In this document: positions 32,842 to 41,567 of the stretch, piece after piece
How the letters are laid out: every line of letters begins with the position of its first letter
Numbering within the stretch: the first letter of the stretch is position 1
Origin: an uncultured Bacteroidia bacterium
GTDB taxonomy: Bacteria; Bacteroidota; Bacteroidia; Bacteroidales; F082
Direction: 5' to 3'
Assembly (NCBI GenBank): GCA_902791165.1
Contig: CADAVB010000003.1
Span: 1 to 60,014 of the forward strand
DNA: 60,014 nucleotides
Notes under the pieces: generated by a model
Databases searched by the model: none
What the model saw: the letters and a program-made list of their open reading frames with translations, nothing else
What the model was told of the DNA's origin: nothing
Made by a program: the position numbers and the translations under genes

Positions 32842-32900
32842 TGGGGTTATTATGGTCAAAATTGAATGTAATTAATTAAGAATCATAAATTTATAACTAA

Positions 32901-33908
32901 ATGGAAAAAATTAAAGTAGGTATCAATGGTTTCGGCCGCATTGGCCGCAACGTGTTCCGCATCATTTGCGAACGTCCGAATTTGGAAATCGTGGGCGTCA
33001 ACGACCTGACGAGCACCAAAGTGCTGGCCCACCTGTTGAAATACGACTCCACGCAGGGCAAGTTCCCCGGCACCGTGGAATATGACGAAACCGCGCTGAT
33101 TGTCAATGGCGTGCGCATCCCTGTCACGGCCGAGCGCGCTCCGCTGAACATCAAGTGGGGCAAGACCCCCGATGTGGTGGTTGAATCGACGGGCGTGTTC
33201 CGCTCGAAGGAAAGCAGCAAGGGCGGCTATGGCGACCATCTGAAAAACGGTGCCAAGAAGGTCATTCTTTCTGCCCCCTCGAAGGATGCCATCGACGCCA
33301 CAGTCGTGGTGGGCGTGAACAACAACGACCTCACCGACGACGTGGAATGTGTGAGCAACGCCTCCTGCACCACCAACTGTTTGGCTCCCGTTGCCAAGGT
33401 GCTTAACGACCGTTTCGGTATCGAGCAGGGCTACATCACCACCATCCACAGCTACACCAACGACCAAGTCATCCTCGACGGTCCGCACAGCGATTTGCGC
33501 CGTGCCCGTAGCGCCGCTATGTCGCAAATCCCGACCACCACTGGCGCCGCCAAGGCCGTGGGTATCGTCATCCCCGAACTGAACGGCAAGCTTGATGGTA
33601 TCGCCGTCCGCGTTCCTACGCCGACCGGTTCGTTGGTGGACCTCGTCTGCACCCTGAAGACCGAAGCCACGAAGGAAGAAATCAACGCCGCCATGAAAGA
33701 AGCCGCCGAAGGCCCAATGAAGGGTGTTCTGGAATATACCGAGGACCCGATTGTGAGCGTCGATGTCATCCACAACCCGCACAGCTCCATCTTCGATGCC
33801 GAAAGCACCATGGTGATGGGCAAGATGGTGAAAATCATGTCGTGGTATGACAACGAATGGGGTTATTCCAACCGCATGGTCGATCTCATCGAGATGATGA
33901 AGTACTAA
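32901..33908 (+). CDS. gap: Glyceraldehyde-3-phosphate dehydrogenase, type I
   Basis: 335 residues, the normal length. The NAD-binding N-terminus reads KVGINGFGRIGRNVFRI (residues 4-20). The active-site signature SNASCTTNCLAP has its catalytic Cys at about residue 156 and a downstream His in the ITTIHSYTNDQ stretch. The S-loop and C-terminal WYDNEWGYSNRM (about 316-327) are complete. It converts glyceraldehyde-3-phosphate to 1,3-bisphosphoglycerate in glycolysis. Codon use is strongly biased to C-ending codons, as expected for a highly expressed gene. Single gene ended by the palindrome at 33935. Confidence 0.97.
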   Translation: MEKIKVGINGFGRIGRNVFRIICERPNLEIVGVNDLTSTKVLAHLLKYDSTQGKFPGTVEYDETALIVNGVRIPVTAERAPLNIKWGKTPDVVVESTGVFRSKESSKGGYGDHLKNGAKKVILSAPSKDAIDATVVVGVNNNDLTDDVECVSNASCTTNCLAPVAKVLNDRFGIEQGYITTIHSYTNDQVILDGPHSDLRRARSAAMSQIPTTTGAAKAVGIVIPELNGKLDGIAVRVPTPTGSLVDLVCTLKTEATKEEINAAMKEAAEGPMKGVLEYTEDPIVSVDVIHNPHSSIFDAESTMVMGKMVKIMSWYDNEWGYSNRMVDLIEMMKY

Positions 33909-33934
33909 TTCATCAAGATTTTATGAATGGTTTT

Positions 33935-33970
33935 GTAGAAACGTAGCGCGCTACGTTTCTACATTTTTTT
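33935..33970 (+). terminator. 28-nt perfect palindrome acting as gap terminator (repeat family member B)
   Basis: GTAGAAACGTAGCG (33935-33948) and its exact complement to 33962 form an uninterrupted 28-nt palindrome, followed by ATTTTTTTT. It should terminate gap. The same length and pattern (GTwGArmCG at the 5' end) occur at 14906-14933 and 59916-59943. Confidence 0.85.
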
Positions 33971-33978
33971 TACCTTTG
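33971..33978 (+). promoter_or_regulatory. -7 box for lysC
   Basis: TACCTTTG, directly after the T-run of the gap terminator and 22 nt before the lysC ATG. The expected -33 position would fall within the palindrome, so the element could affect both ends. Confidence 0.5.
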
Positions 33979-34000
33979 CATCATCAAACCAAAGGAAAGA

Positions 34001-35281
34001 ATGATTCAAAAAATCTATAAATTCGGAGGCGCCTCGGTGAAGGATGCCGATGCCGTACGCAATTTGGCCGACATCGTGGGCCAGCATAAGGACGAGGATA
34101 TTCTATTGGTGGTTTCCGCCATGGGCAAAACGACTAATCTGTTGGAAAAGATTTTGGCCGATTTCCGCGAACATGAAGGCAAACTCGGCATGGAGGCTTT
34201 GCATGAGGTTATTGCCTACCACGACGGCATCATCCAAGGGCTTTTCAACGACGACACCAACCCTCTATTTGACGAAAATATTGCTAGCCTGTTCATCGAA
34301 CTTTGGGAGAAACTGCAAAAAACCGACACACCCTACGACTACCAATACGACCAGACCGTGTGCTACGGAGAGCTGATTTCGACCAGCATCATCCACGAAT
34401 ACTTGAGCAAACGCGACATCCCCACGCGCTGGCTCGATGCCCGAAAATATGTCATCGCCGAAGACAACACCCATTATCGCGCAGCCAATCCCGATTGGGA
34501 CGAAACACGGCTGAAAATCAGCAAACTGAACGATGAGCATATTCGGGGCATCGTATGCCTGACGCAAGGCTTCATTGGCGGCACCGCTGATGGCAAACAC
34601 AGCGTCACTCTCGGGCGCGAAGGTTCCGACTTCACCGCAGCCATATTCGCCAATTGTCTTGATGCTGAAGAAGTTACGATATGGAAAGACGTGGACGGCT
34701 TGCTCAACGCCGATCCGAAACGCTTCGCCGACACGGTTCAACTGCCACATATCCCCTACTCCGAAGCCATCGAACTGGCCTTTTACGGTGCCACCATCAT
34801 CCATCCCAAGACCATCAAGCCGCTGCAAAACAAGGGAATAACGCTAAAAGTGCAGTCGTTTTTGAATCCCGACCACGAGCCAACCGTCATCGACGGCACA
34901 AAGCAGAAAAACGATGAGAACATCCCTTCGTATATCGTCAAGGACAACCAAATGCTGGTGTCCATCTCGCCCCGCGACTATTCGTTTATGGACGAGCGCA
35001 ACCTGAAGACCCTCTTCGCCGCTTGCGACGAACTGAACCTCCACGCCAACATGATCCAAACCTCCGCCTTAATGCTCTCGTTCTGCTTCGACAGCGACAA
35101 AGCCAAGCTGAAGCATCTGATGGCTTGCCTCAACGACACGTTCAGCATCAAATACAACGACGGCCTGCAACTGTTCACCATCCGCCATTACCAAGACGGT
35201 TTGGAAAACGACTTCATCAAAGGCCGAAAAATCCTTGTCAAGCAAAGTAGCCGCAGCACAATGCAGTTTGTACTTAGTTGA
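34001..35281 (+). CDS. lysC: Aspartate kinase, monofunctional
   Basis: 426 residues. The kinase domain starts with YKFGGASVKDADAVRNLA (6-23) and shows VVSAMGKTTNLLEKI, the TQGFIGG and TLGREGSDFTAA motifs (about 188-210) and IWKDVDGLLNADP (about 227-239). Two ACT-type regulatory stretches follow at about 300-426 (MLVSISPRDYSFMDE). It phosphorylates aspartate to open the lysine, threonine, methionine and DAP pathway and is usually feedback-inhibited through the ACT domains. There is no homoserine dehydrogenase fusion. It is followed by trmO, whose start lies about 30 nt past the lysC stop, so they may share a transcript. Confidence 0.93.
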   Translation: MIQKIYKFGGASVKDADAVRNLADIVGQHKDEDILLVVSAMGKTTNLLEKILADFREHEGKLGMEALHEVIAYHDGIIQGLFNDDTNPLFDENIASLFIELWEKLQKTDTPYDYQYDQTVCYGELISTSIIHEYLSKRDIPTRWLDARKYVIAEDNTHYRAANPDWDETRLKISKLNDEHIRGIVCLTQGFIGGTADGKHSVTLGREGSDFTAAIFANCLDAEEVTIWKDVDGLLNADPKRFADTVQLPHIPYSEAIELAFYGATIIHPKTIKPLQNKGITLKVQSFLNPDHEPTVIDGTKQKNDENIPSYIVKDNQMLVSISPRDYSFMDERNLKTLFAACDELNLHANMIQTSALMLSFCFDSDKAKLKHLMACLNDTFSIKYNDGLQLFTIRHYQDGLENDFIKGRKILVKQSSRSTMQFVLS

Positions 35282-35294
35282 GTCCCGTAGGGAC
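35282..35294. repeat. Short inverted repeat after the lysC stop
   Basis: GTCCC (35282-35286), GTA, GGGAC (35290-35294), immediately following the TGA stop. Small hairpins of this GTCCC-GTA-GGGAC type look like fragments of the window's GTAG-containing palindromes. It has no T-run. Confidence 0.45.
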
Positions 35295-35313
35295 GAAGGA
35301 ACTTAGGCAGGCG

Positions 35314-36021
35314 ATGAAGCGAAGCGGAATCCCTGCCCCAAAAATCAAACAGTTGAAAACCATCGCCCACATAGAAACCGATTTCCCGACCAAGTTCGGC
35401 GTTCCGAGGCAGAGCGGCATCATTGCCACATTGCAAGGGCGCATCGTGTTCGAACCAGAATACCGCATCGCGGAGGCTGTGCGCGGTTTGGAGGAATTTT
35501 CGCACATTTGGATAGTTTGGGCGTTTTCGGAGGCCGTGCGCGAAGGTTGGTCGCCGACGGTCAGACCGCCACGTTTGGGCGGCAACATGCGCAAGGGCGT
35601 GTTCGCCACGCGCTCGCCATTCCGACCCAATCCCATTGGGCTTTCGTCAGTAAAGTTGGAAAAAGTTGAAATCGATCCGAAATTAGGCCCCGTATTGTAT
35701 GTTTCGGGCGCAGATTTGATGAACGGCACCCCGATTTATGACATCAAACCTTACATCGCTTACACCGATAGTCATCCCGAAGCCGTCAGCGGATTTGCCT
35801 CAAAACCATCAGAATACCTTTTGGAAGTGGATTTTTCGGAGAATTTGCTGGCAAAAGTCGCGCCAGAGAAAAGGGAAAGTTTGGTTTCTGTCCTCGCCCA
35901 CGACCCACGACCGCAATACCAAGACGACCCAGAAAGGGTTTATGGCATGGCTTTCGGCGGAATGGAAGTGAAATTTCGGGTGGAAAACCAAAAACTTATT
36001 GTGCTGGATGTAAGTCCTTAA
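35314..36021 (+). CDS. trmO: tRNA (t6A37) N6-methyltransferase TrmO
   Basis: 235 residues. TrmO (TsaA) is a small beta-barrel SAM enzyme that methylates the t6A37 of tRNA-Thr, giving m6t6A. Matches are IAHIETDFPTKFGVPRQSG (about 16-34), FSHIWIVWAF (about 61-70), RPPRLGGNMRKGVFATRSPFRPNPIGLSS split over about 83-112, and ADLMNGTPIYDIKPYIAY at about 132-149. The start is taken at the ATG 35314. A TTG at 35278 would overlap lysC by 4 nt and add 12 residues. The last codons overlap the convergent SGNH gene by 4 nt. Confidence 0.9.
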   Translation: MKRSGIPAPKIKQLKTIAHIETDFPTKFGVPRQSGIIATLQGRIVFEPEYRIAEAVRGLEEFSHIWIVWAFSEAVREGWSPTVRPPRLGGNMRKGVFATRSPFRPNPIGLSSVKLEKVEIDPKLGPVLYVSGADLMNGTPIYDIKPYIAYTDSHPEAVSGFASKPSEYLLEVDFSENLLAKVAPEKRESLVSVLAHDPRPQYQDDPERVYGMAFGGMEVKFRVENQKLIVLDVSP

Positions 36022-37484
36022 CGCTCCTTCTCCCCTTTCACTCCTGGCTTCATGTAAGCCGGACGGAACGAGATGTCCAAATCCTTCACTTGAACTGGTG
36101 AATCAGAAGGATTGTAAACGAAAATCTTAAAATACTGTGACGAACGAAGCACCGAATCGACAGGCAGCGAGAAGGTGGCAAATTCCCATTTCCCAACAGG
36201 GATTTGACTTTCCTTGACTCGATAATAATTTGCATCGCTGTTTCCCTCGCCGTCATACCATTGCACCACGAGCATCATTTTATCGGAATCCGTTTTCCGA
36301 CAGGCCTTAAACTCCACATTCACACGGTCCCAATCGGGTTGAAGAGCTTCGGAAGACAGTTGCAAGCCATCGCTATAAGGAAAAGTGTTGTCGATGGTGG
36401 TCGTATTGCTGAAAAGGTAATGCCCTTCGTCGAGATTCACCGTTTGTGGGTCAAAAAAGTCAGAAGGATAAAACGATTTCAATGCAAGTGCCACTTGACG
36501 GGCCACAAAATGCCGTCCTTCAGCATAATAATGCTCCGTAGTCCAATTCTGGTCAATGAAATTCACATCACGGACGAGGTTCAAATTGTCTGCAACGGCG
36601 ACATGCTCCAAACCGCCATAGCGATTCACCAAATAGTCGCGGTTTGTTTTCATCAGGTAAAGCAAGTCCTTGCCCACCAACTCATTAGCCTTGTCCACAT
36701 TTTCGGGCATAAGGTTAAAGACCAGATTCCAACCTCTTTCGTGGCACAAGCTGACAATGTCGTCGAAATCCTTGATGCGCGGGTTGTCGTCGTGGATTTG
36801 GAAAGCGTAAGCCTTGATATAATGGCAAGCCAATTCCGTCATCGCATCGTCGCGCTGCCCCTGCGAATCCATCAAGCCGCGCCAAGCCATCGCCGAATCC
36901 CATTGATAGGCATTATTCCATTCTGATTCAAAAGGAAACTGTAACGATTCCTTTTTCCGATGCTTTAGGGCCAATTGATCCCATTCTGCATCGCTACGTA
37001 TCGGATAGGCCTTGAAAGCCAACAAAAAACGGTTTACCAATGGAGGATAATCCTGCACCAGCACTAACTGTTTCTTCAACGGGGTTTCGAGCCTTGAATA
37101 TATCCATCCCGCATCAAAGGAGCGTAGGTTCATCGTAACCACGACCGTTTCCACCGATGAGGTTTTCGGAATGAGTTTCAGCATGTTGTAATAGATTTCA
37201 GCGTGTGATGCATTTTTGGTCATGTCACCACAAAGAACACTCGGGAAATAATCACCCACCATCTCGCTGATTTTCCTTTGGTCGCTCTCGGCCCAGCCGT
37301 AAGTGCGGTTCGACGACTCGCCCAAATAGACGATGCGGCAACTGTCGGCCACCACTTGACGAGGCAGGTTCACCATGTCGGAATGTTCCTGCAAGTCCTT
37401 CTCGTAAAACCACTTGGAATAAACCCAGTTCATCACGAAGAGCAGGGCTGCCAAAACCAATATGCGAATCAACAACTTTTTCAT
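36018..37484 (-). CDS. SGNH-hydrolase-like membrane-anchored protein, O-acetylation partner
   Basis: 488 residues. An N-terminal membrane anchor (about 6-24, IRILVLAALLFVMNWVY) leads to an extracytoplasmic domain with IVYLGESSNRTYGW (about 51-64), where the GES-SN motif has the nucleophile Ser position of SGNH/DltD-like proteins. An EHYYAEGRHFVA segment (about 320-331) supplies an H-containing late motif. The last ~135 residues look like a beta-sandwich that could bind glycan. It starts 2 nt after the MBOAT stop, so the two form a pair of the AlgI/AlgJ or DltB/DltD type that moves acyl groups onto an exported polymer. The substrate is unknown. A lipopolysaccharide, capsule or teichoic-like polymer would be a guess. 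Confidence 0.75.
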   Translation of the reverse strand: MKKLLIRILVLAALLFVMNWVYSKWFYEKDLQEHSDMVNLPRQVVADSCRIVYLGESSNRTYGWAESDQRKISEMVGDYFPSVLCGDMTKNASHAEIYYNMLKLIPKTSSVETVVVTMNLRSFDAGWIYSRLETPLKKQLVLVQDYPPLVNRFLLAFKAYPIRSDAEWDQLALKHRKKESLQFPFESEWNNAYQWDSAMAWRGLMDSQGQRDDAMTELACHYIKAYAFQIHDDNPRIKDFDDIVSLCHERGWNLVFNLMPENVDKANELVGKDLLYLMKTNRDYLVNRYGGLEHVAVADNLNLVRDVNFIDQNWTTEHYYAEGRHFVARQVALALKSFYPSDFFDPQTVNLDEGHYLFSNTTTIDNTFPYSDGLQLSSEALQPDWDRVNVEFKACRKTDSDKMMLVVQWYDGEGNSDANYYRVKESQIPVGKWEFATFSLPVDSVLRSSQYFKIFVYNPSDSPVQVKDLDISFRPAYMKPGVKGEKER

Positions 37485-37486
37485 GG

Positions 37487-38905
37487 TCAGAACTGGAAAT
37501 AGATGAACGGGAAACTATTAACACTCGAACAAGCAATCACCAAGAAGATAAGCAAGGCATATATCAACCACCTGACAACCAAAGGTTTGGTTTCGCACCA
37601 AGTGTCGAAACGGTCGTTGAACAACAGCAAGTCGGAGAGGATGAACAGGCCAAGATAGAGCCAGACTTCCGGCTTGACGGCCAAAGTTTGTCCACCGCCG
37701 AAATTGCTGACCGCCGCCGCGAAAATATCGCGCATGTTGGCGAAATCGGTGGCGCGGAACATCACCCAAAACAGCGTGACTAACACAAAGGTTTTGGCCA
37801 TACGCAACAGGTCGAGGCTGACACTCAACCACTTGGATTGAGGCTCAATTGACGGAAACCGCTGATTCATGGCTTTCTCAATGATGTGCAGCAGGCCGTG
37901 TGCAAATCCCCAAAAGAGGAAGGTCCAGGCCGCGCCGTGCCAGATACCGCTCAACACAAAGACGACCAAGATATTGAACGCCCAACGCCCAAATTTGACG
38001 CGACTGCCGCCCAAAGGAATGTAAACGTAGTCGCGGAACCAAGTGGAGAGCGAGATGTGCCAACGGTGCCAAAACTCGCCAATGCTTTTGGCTAAATAAG
38101 GCGTGCGAAAATTGTCGCTAATGTCGAAACCCATCAGTTTCGCACTACCGAGAGCGATGGTGGAATAGCCGAAAAAGTCGCAATAAATCTGGAAACTATA
38201 GAAGGCCATGGCCAGCATCACGCTCCACGAATTATATTCCGACGGATTGGCATAAACCTCATCAACATAGGCACCCAAATGGTCGGCGACCACCATCTTG
38301 ATGAATAGGCCGAACAAGATGAGCCGCATACCTTTGGAAATGTTCTCGTAACGAAAGTCCTTGTGCTCGTGCAACTGACGCAAAAGGCTTCCTGGTCGCT
38401 CAATCGGGCCAGTGACCAATTGCGGGAAAAACATCACATAGAGCGAGTAGTAGCCGAAGTGCCGCTCCGCCTTTTGGTGACCACGATACACCTCTATCAC
38501 ATAGCTCATGCTCTGGAAGGTGTGGAACGACAAACCGATGGGAAGGATGATGTTCACCGTGGTGCGCACATCCAATCCGAGCTTTTGGCACAGCCACACA
38601 AAATTGTCGTTAATAAAGCCTAAATACTTAAAAATAAACAATATCAGCAAGGTTGAAACCACGCTGATGACAAGGTAGGTCTTTTTCTTCTTGGGTTCGT
38701 TTTCATGCTTTTCTATCAAAATGCCCGCCGAATAGTCGATGATGATGGTAACGAGCAAAATGAGGATATACTTGGGCACAAACCACATGTAGAACACGCA
38801 GCTTGCGGTCAGCAGCATGAGCCATCGCGCCCGTTGTGGTAGTAAATAGAACAATGCCACCACAATAGGCAGGAAGATGACGAACTCTATCGAATTGAAG
38901 ACCAT
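37487..38905 (-). CDS. MBOAT family O-acyltransferase (AlgI/DltB-like)
   Basis: 472 residues with about 10-11 membrane helices. It starts with FNSIEFVIFLPIVVALFYLL. The MBOAT signature EFWHRWHISLSTWFRDYVYIPLGG is split over about 274-297, and the catalytic His is in SGIWHGAAWTFLFWG (about 316-330). Such enzymes carry acetyl or D-alanyl groups from the cytoplasm to a polymer on the other side of the membrane. The next gene downstream is the SGNH partner (2 nt). The Omp28/DUF6029 set is on the same strand just upstream, but no functional link is evident. Confidence 0.9.
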   Translation of the reverse strand: MVFNSIEFVIFLPIVVALFYLLPQRARWLMLLTASCVFYMWFVPKYILILLVTIIIDYSAGILIEKHENEPKKKKTYLVISVVSTLLILFIFKYLGFINDNFVWLCQKLGLDVRTTVNIILPIGLSFHTFQSMSYVIEVYRGHQKAERHFGYYSLYVMFFPQLVTGPIERPGSLLRQLHEHKDFRYENISKGMRLILFGLFIKMVVADHLGAYVDEVYANPSEYNSWSVMLAMAFYSFQIYCDFFGYSTIALGSAKLMGFDISDNFRTPYLAKSIGEFWHRWHISLSTWFRDYVYIPLGGSRVKFGRWAFNILVVFVLSGIWHGAAWTFLFWGFAHGLLHIIEKAMNQRFPSIEPQSKWLSVSLDLLRMAKTFVLVTLFWVMFRATDFANMRDIFAAAVSNFGGGQTLAVKPEVWLYLGLFILSDLLLFNDRFDTWCETKPLVVRWLIYALLIFLVIACSSVNSFPFIYFQF

Positions 38906-38923
38906 AGGACCTTCATTATCAGA

Positions 38924-39730
38924 TTACTTGACTTTTTCCATCGCCGTTTGCACAATCTTGCCGTTCTCTTTGTTATAGAGGTAGGTCAAGATGTAGCATT
39001 GGTCGGCGTTGAAGGTGGAATCCAGCACCATGCTGTGGGTGGTGGTGAAGGTATCATTATAATGGAAGTTACTATTGGAAACGAGTTCACCGTCGGCACC
39101 GTTGAGTGTGCCACGAAACACATTGCGGAACACATAATCCTTGTTCACACCGCCCGGAATGGTTTGCCAGCCAACAATGCTGTCTTCGACCAAACAGGCC
39201 GTGGCATAATACAAGCCCTCTCCGTCACCCATGGCGTTGAAAGAGCTCTTCACGTTCAAACGACGGGAGACTTCGTCGTAGGTATTTTCAATGGCGATGT
39301 CAAACAGTTGCGGCTCGGCCAATGCATCGGCGACCGGCGTGTCGATTTGCTCAACATTGAGTGTGTTACCCTCCGTCAAAGCCACATGATCAACAGCAAA
39401 CAAGGGGTTGGAATCTTGGTTGTTATACCAAGCGGTGCCTTCCTCTGTAAGGAAATTGGGAAAACTGCCAATAGACTGAGCCAAGTAACCCGCATGAACA
39501 CTCAGGATGAAGATACGGTCTTCGCCCAATCGGTGCTGAAGTTCGTGGGCATAGTCCGCTGCCTCGGGGCAATTGACGCAACGAGCGCCCGTGAAGTCTT
39601 TGATGAGCACGGTCTTGCCGCCCGATGTCGGCGCGATGGGCTTGTGCGTGTTGTTGATGTCGATTTTGTCGCAGCCCACTACAACCAATAGCAGGGCGGA
39701 AAATGCAAATATTGAAAATAACTTGTTCAT
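38924..39730 (-). CDS. Omp28-related lipoprotein with CxxC motif
   Basis: 268 residues. A lipoprotein signal ends in VVGC (Cys about 20). The Omp28-type thioredoxin-like domain follows, with LIKDFTGARCVNCPEAADYAHEL (CVNC at about 50-53) at the start and a beta-rich C-terminal half. Like the first gene in the window it has a CxxC in the same place, but it is a lipoprotein without a T9SS tail. It lies 10 nt after the DUF6029 gene, and a TlpA-like thioredoxin sits before that. I infer an envelope thiol-disulfide function. Omp28 itself has no proven activity that I can name. Confidence 0.8.
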   Translation of the reverse strand: MNKLFSIFAFSALLLVVVGCDKIDINNTHKPIAPTSGGKTVLIKDFTGARCVNCPEAADYAHELQHRLGEDRIFILSVHAGYLAQSIGSFPNFLTEEGTAWYNNQDSNPLFAVDHVALTEGNTLNVEQIDTPVADALAEPQLFDIAIENTYDEVSRRLNVKSSFNAMGDGEGLYYATACLVEDSIVGWQTIPGGVNKDYVFRNVFRGTLNGADGELVSNSNFHYNDTFTTTHSMVLDSTFNADQCYILTYLYNKENGKIVQTAMEKVK

Positions 39731-39740
39731 AATTAATCGT

Positions 39741-41477
39741 TTAGAATGAAGTTGAAACTGTCAATGTTACGCCGCTTGAGGCAGGCACCGTGCGGCACAC
39801 GCCGCCAACACACACCACGCCTTCGCTCTGGCGACCTGCGCTCAGCATGACGCGGGTGGCCTCGTGGACATAGCTGACCGTGCCAGTGAAGTAATGGTCG
39901 CGGTATTCCTCAACAGGATTGCCATAGTTCCACTTGTCGGCGATGGAGAACGACCAATGGGGGCTGATGGTGTATTCCAGCAAAGCCGCCGCCCAGTCGC
40001 CGCGTTTCTGGAAGTCCTTTTTCTCGCTCTCCTCATACTCGTAGCCTGCGCGGACTTCGTTCTCCCAAAGTCCTTGAAGCTCTAGGCGAAGGCTCTGTTT
40101 CTTGTTGATTTTGTAGGTTACATCCAAGAAGCCGATGTTGGCCTGCACAACGGGCGCGCCCGCATGTCCTTCGATGGTTTCGATGTCGTAATACAGGTTG
40201 ATGTATTGCGCCGTGATGTGCCAGTCCTTGCTGATTTTCTTATCGATTTCAAAGTTGATGTCGCGGAAGAAGCGGTGGTCGCTGACGGCAAAGAAGTTTG
40301 ACGCATAGCCCAACGAACCTGGCTTGTTGATGACCAGTTGGCCGTTGTCCATGACGGAGTCGCGCACAATGTCGTTCACTTGGCTCATGTTGAAAGCGAG
40401 CTTGGTGCCGTATTTTCCGCCGAGTGCGGTGCCTTTCGGGATGGTATAGTTGATTTGCAGTTGCGCCGCCATCTCGCCGTTGGGCTGGGTCGAATAGGTG
40501 TACATCGACGGCAGGCTGTGGGTGTGCGTATAATTAATAGGTGGGATGAAGTTGATGTCGAGGTCGTTTTGCTTGCCCGTGTACATCGACTTAAAGCTCA
40601 TATTGTCAGTACGTTTCACCTGCAAAACCGCACCGAAGCCCTTTTGTGAGTAGCTCAACGACGACATCAAGGCTTGGCCTTCTTTATAGATGAAATTGTT
40701 GATGGCCGATGGGTCGTTGATCTTGTAGGCGTATTCGGTGCTGAAAGCCCAATTGCCGTAGCCGAGGTTGATGCGACCAGCCGCCGCGCCCACGTTTTCG
40801 GGGATGTAGTAGAACAGGCTTTGGTCGTATTGCTTCTTGCTGACGAAGCTACCGCCAAGGCTCATCCTGAACTTCGACTCGTTCATTGCGGGAATGCTCT
40901 GGTTCAAGTCCCATTCTGCATCCATGCCGCGCACGATGCCGCGATAGTCGTCGGTGGCGAAGTCGCGCTCCAAATAAGGTGCCCAAAAGTAGCGCTGACG
41001 ACCATACACACCTTTGAAGGTCAAACCTTTGGCGGGACGAATCACCACTCTCGCACCGCGCAGAGCGTTGTCCATGCCGAGCGACCATTCCTCGTATGTG
41101 CGGAAAACAAGGCCGCTACCGAATTGGTCGTAGATGTCGCCCACGGTCATGCCGATAAAGCCGTTGTCGTAGGTGGCGAAGAAATTGGCCAAGCCCACGC
41201 CGTTCAGCTCTTGACGGAAACCGTTCATTTCGGGCAAGAAAGCCTCGAAACGGATGCCCGCCGAGAAGTTGCCATTCGTGTAATTCACCTTTCCGAAACC
41301 GTTGATACCCAATTTCTTGCCGTTGAGGTCGGTGATACCGATGCCCTCGTCAAGCATGTAATATTGTACGTCGGTCTGGAAGCTGCCGTTCACTTGGCTG
41401 TTTTCAAGGAACGACTGAGCATTCGCTCCAAAACTAATCAGGGCGAGTGCAACGGTAATAAGTATATATTTTCGCAT
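39741..41477 (-). CDS. DUF6029 outer-membrane beta-barrel-like protein
   Basis: 578 residues with a signal peptide (ending NAQ, about residue 21). The rest is a series of amphipathic strands with aromatic girdles (GRQRYFWAPYLERDF, SWSF-type strands near the end), closing with VTLTVSTSF, where a terminal Phe is typical for BAM-inserted barrels. It fits the DUF6029 family, which often sits with TlpA and Omp28 genes in Bacteroidota. No transport substrate is known. The strands near FWAPYLERDFATDDYRG and GGVCRTVPASSG include a CVGGVC pair that could be redox-active. It is the middle gene of the set. Confidence 0.8.
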   Translation of the reverse strand: MRKYILITVALALISFGANAQSFLENSQVNGSFQTDVQYYMLDEGIGITDLNGKKLGINGFGKVNYTNGNFSAGIRFEAFLPEMNGFRQELNGVGLANFFATYDNGFIGMTVGDIYDQFGSGLVFRTYEEWSLGMDNALRGARVVIRPAKGLTFKGVYGRQRYFWAPYLERDFATDDYRGIVRGMDAEWDLNQSIPAMNESKFRMSLGGSFVSKKQYDQSLFYYIPENVGAAAGRINLGYGNWAFSTEYAYKINDPSAINNFIYKEGQALMSSLSYSQKGFGAVLQVKRTDNMSFKSMYTGKQNDLDINFIPPINYTHTHSLPSMYTYSTQPNGEMAAQLQINYTIPKGTALGGKYGTKLAFNMSQVNDIVRDSVMDNGQLVINKPGSLGYASNFFAVSDHRFFRDINFEIDKKISKDWHITAQYINLYYDIETIEGHAGAPVVQANIGFLDVTYKINKKQSLRLELQGLWENEVRAGYEYEESEKKDFQKRGDWAAALLEYTISPHWSFSIADKWNYGNPVEEYRDHYFTGTVSYVHEATRVMLSAGRQSEGVVCVGGVCRTVPASSGVTLTVSTSF

Positions 41478-41493
41478 AAATGATAGAATTATG

Positions 41494-41567
41494 AATGCGG
41501 AATACGGAATGCGGAATAATTGCCTTCGGTAGGCTTATTCCGAATTCCGAATTCAGCATTCCGCATT
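41494..41567. repeat. Imperfect inverted repeat between TlpA-like and DUF6029 genes
   Basis: The left arm begins AATGCGGAAT (41494-41503) and continues as ACGGAAT and GCGGAATAA words. The right arm ends ATTCCGCATT (41558-41567), exactly complementary over 10 nt, with further GGAAT/ATTCC pairing inward around GCCTTCGG. It spans the DUF6029 leader and overlaps the TlpA-like stop codon. It may act as an attenuator. Its iterated GGAAT words resemble the purine-rich arrays at 18125 and 42150. Confidence 0.7.

Noticed and set aside
35278-35313. TTG start for trmO overlapping lysC
   Set aside because: Possible, but the ATG at 35314 gives a normal N-terminus and avoids translating the short hairpin at 35282.
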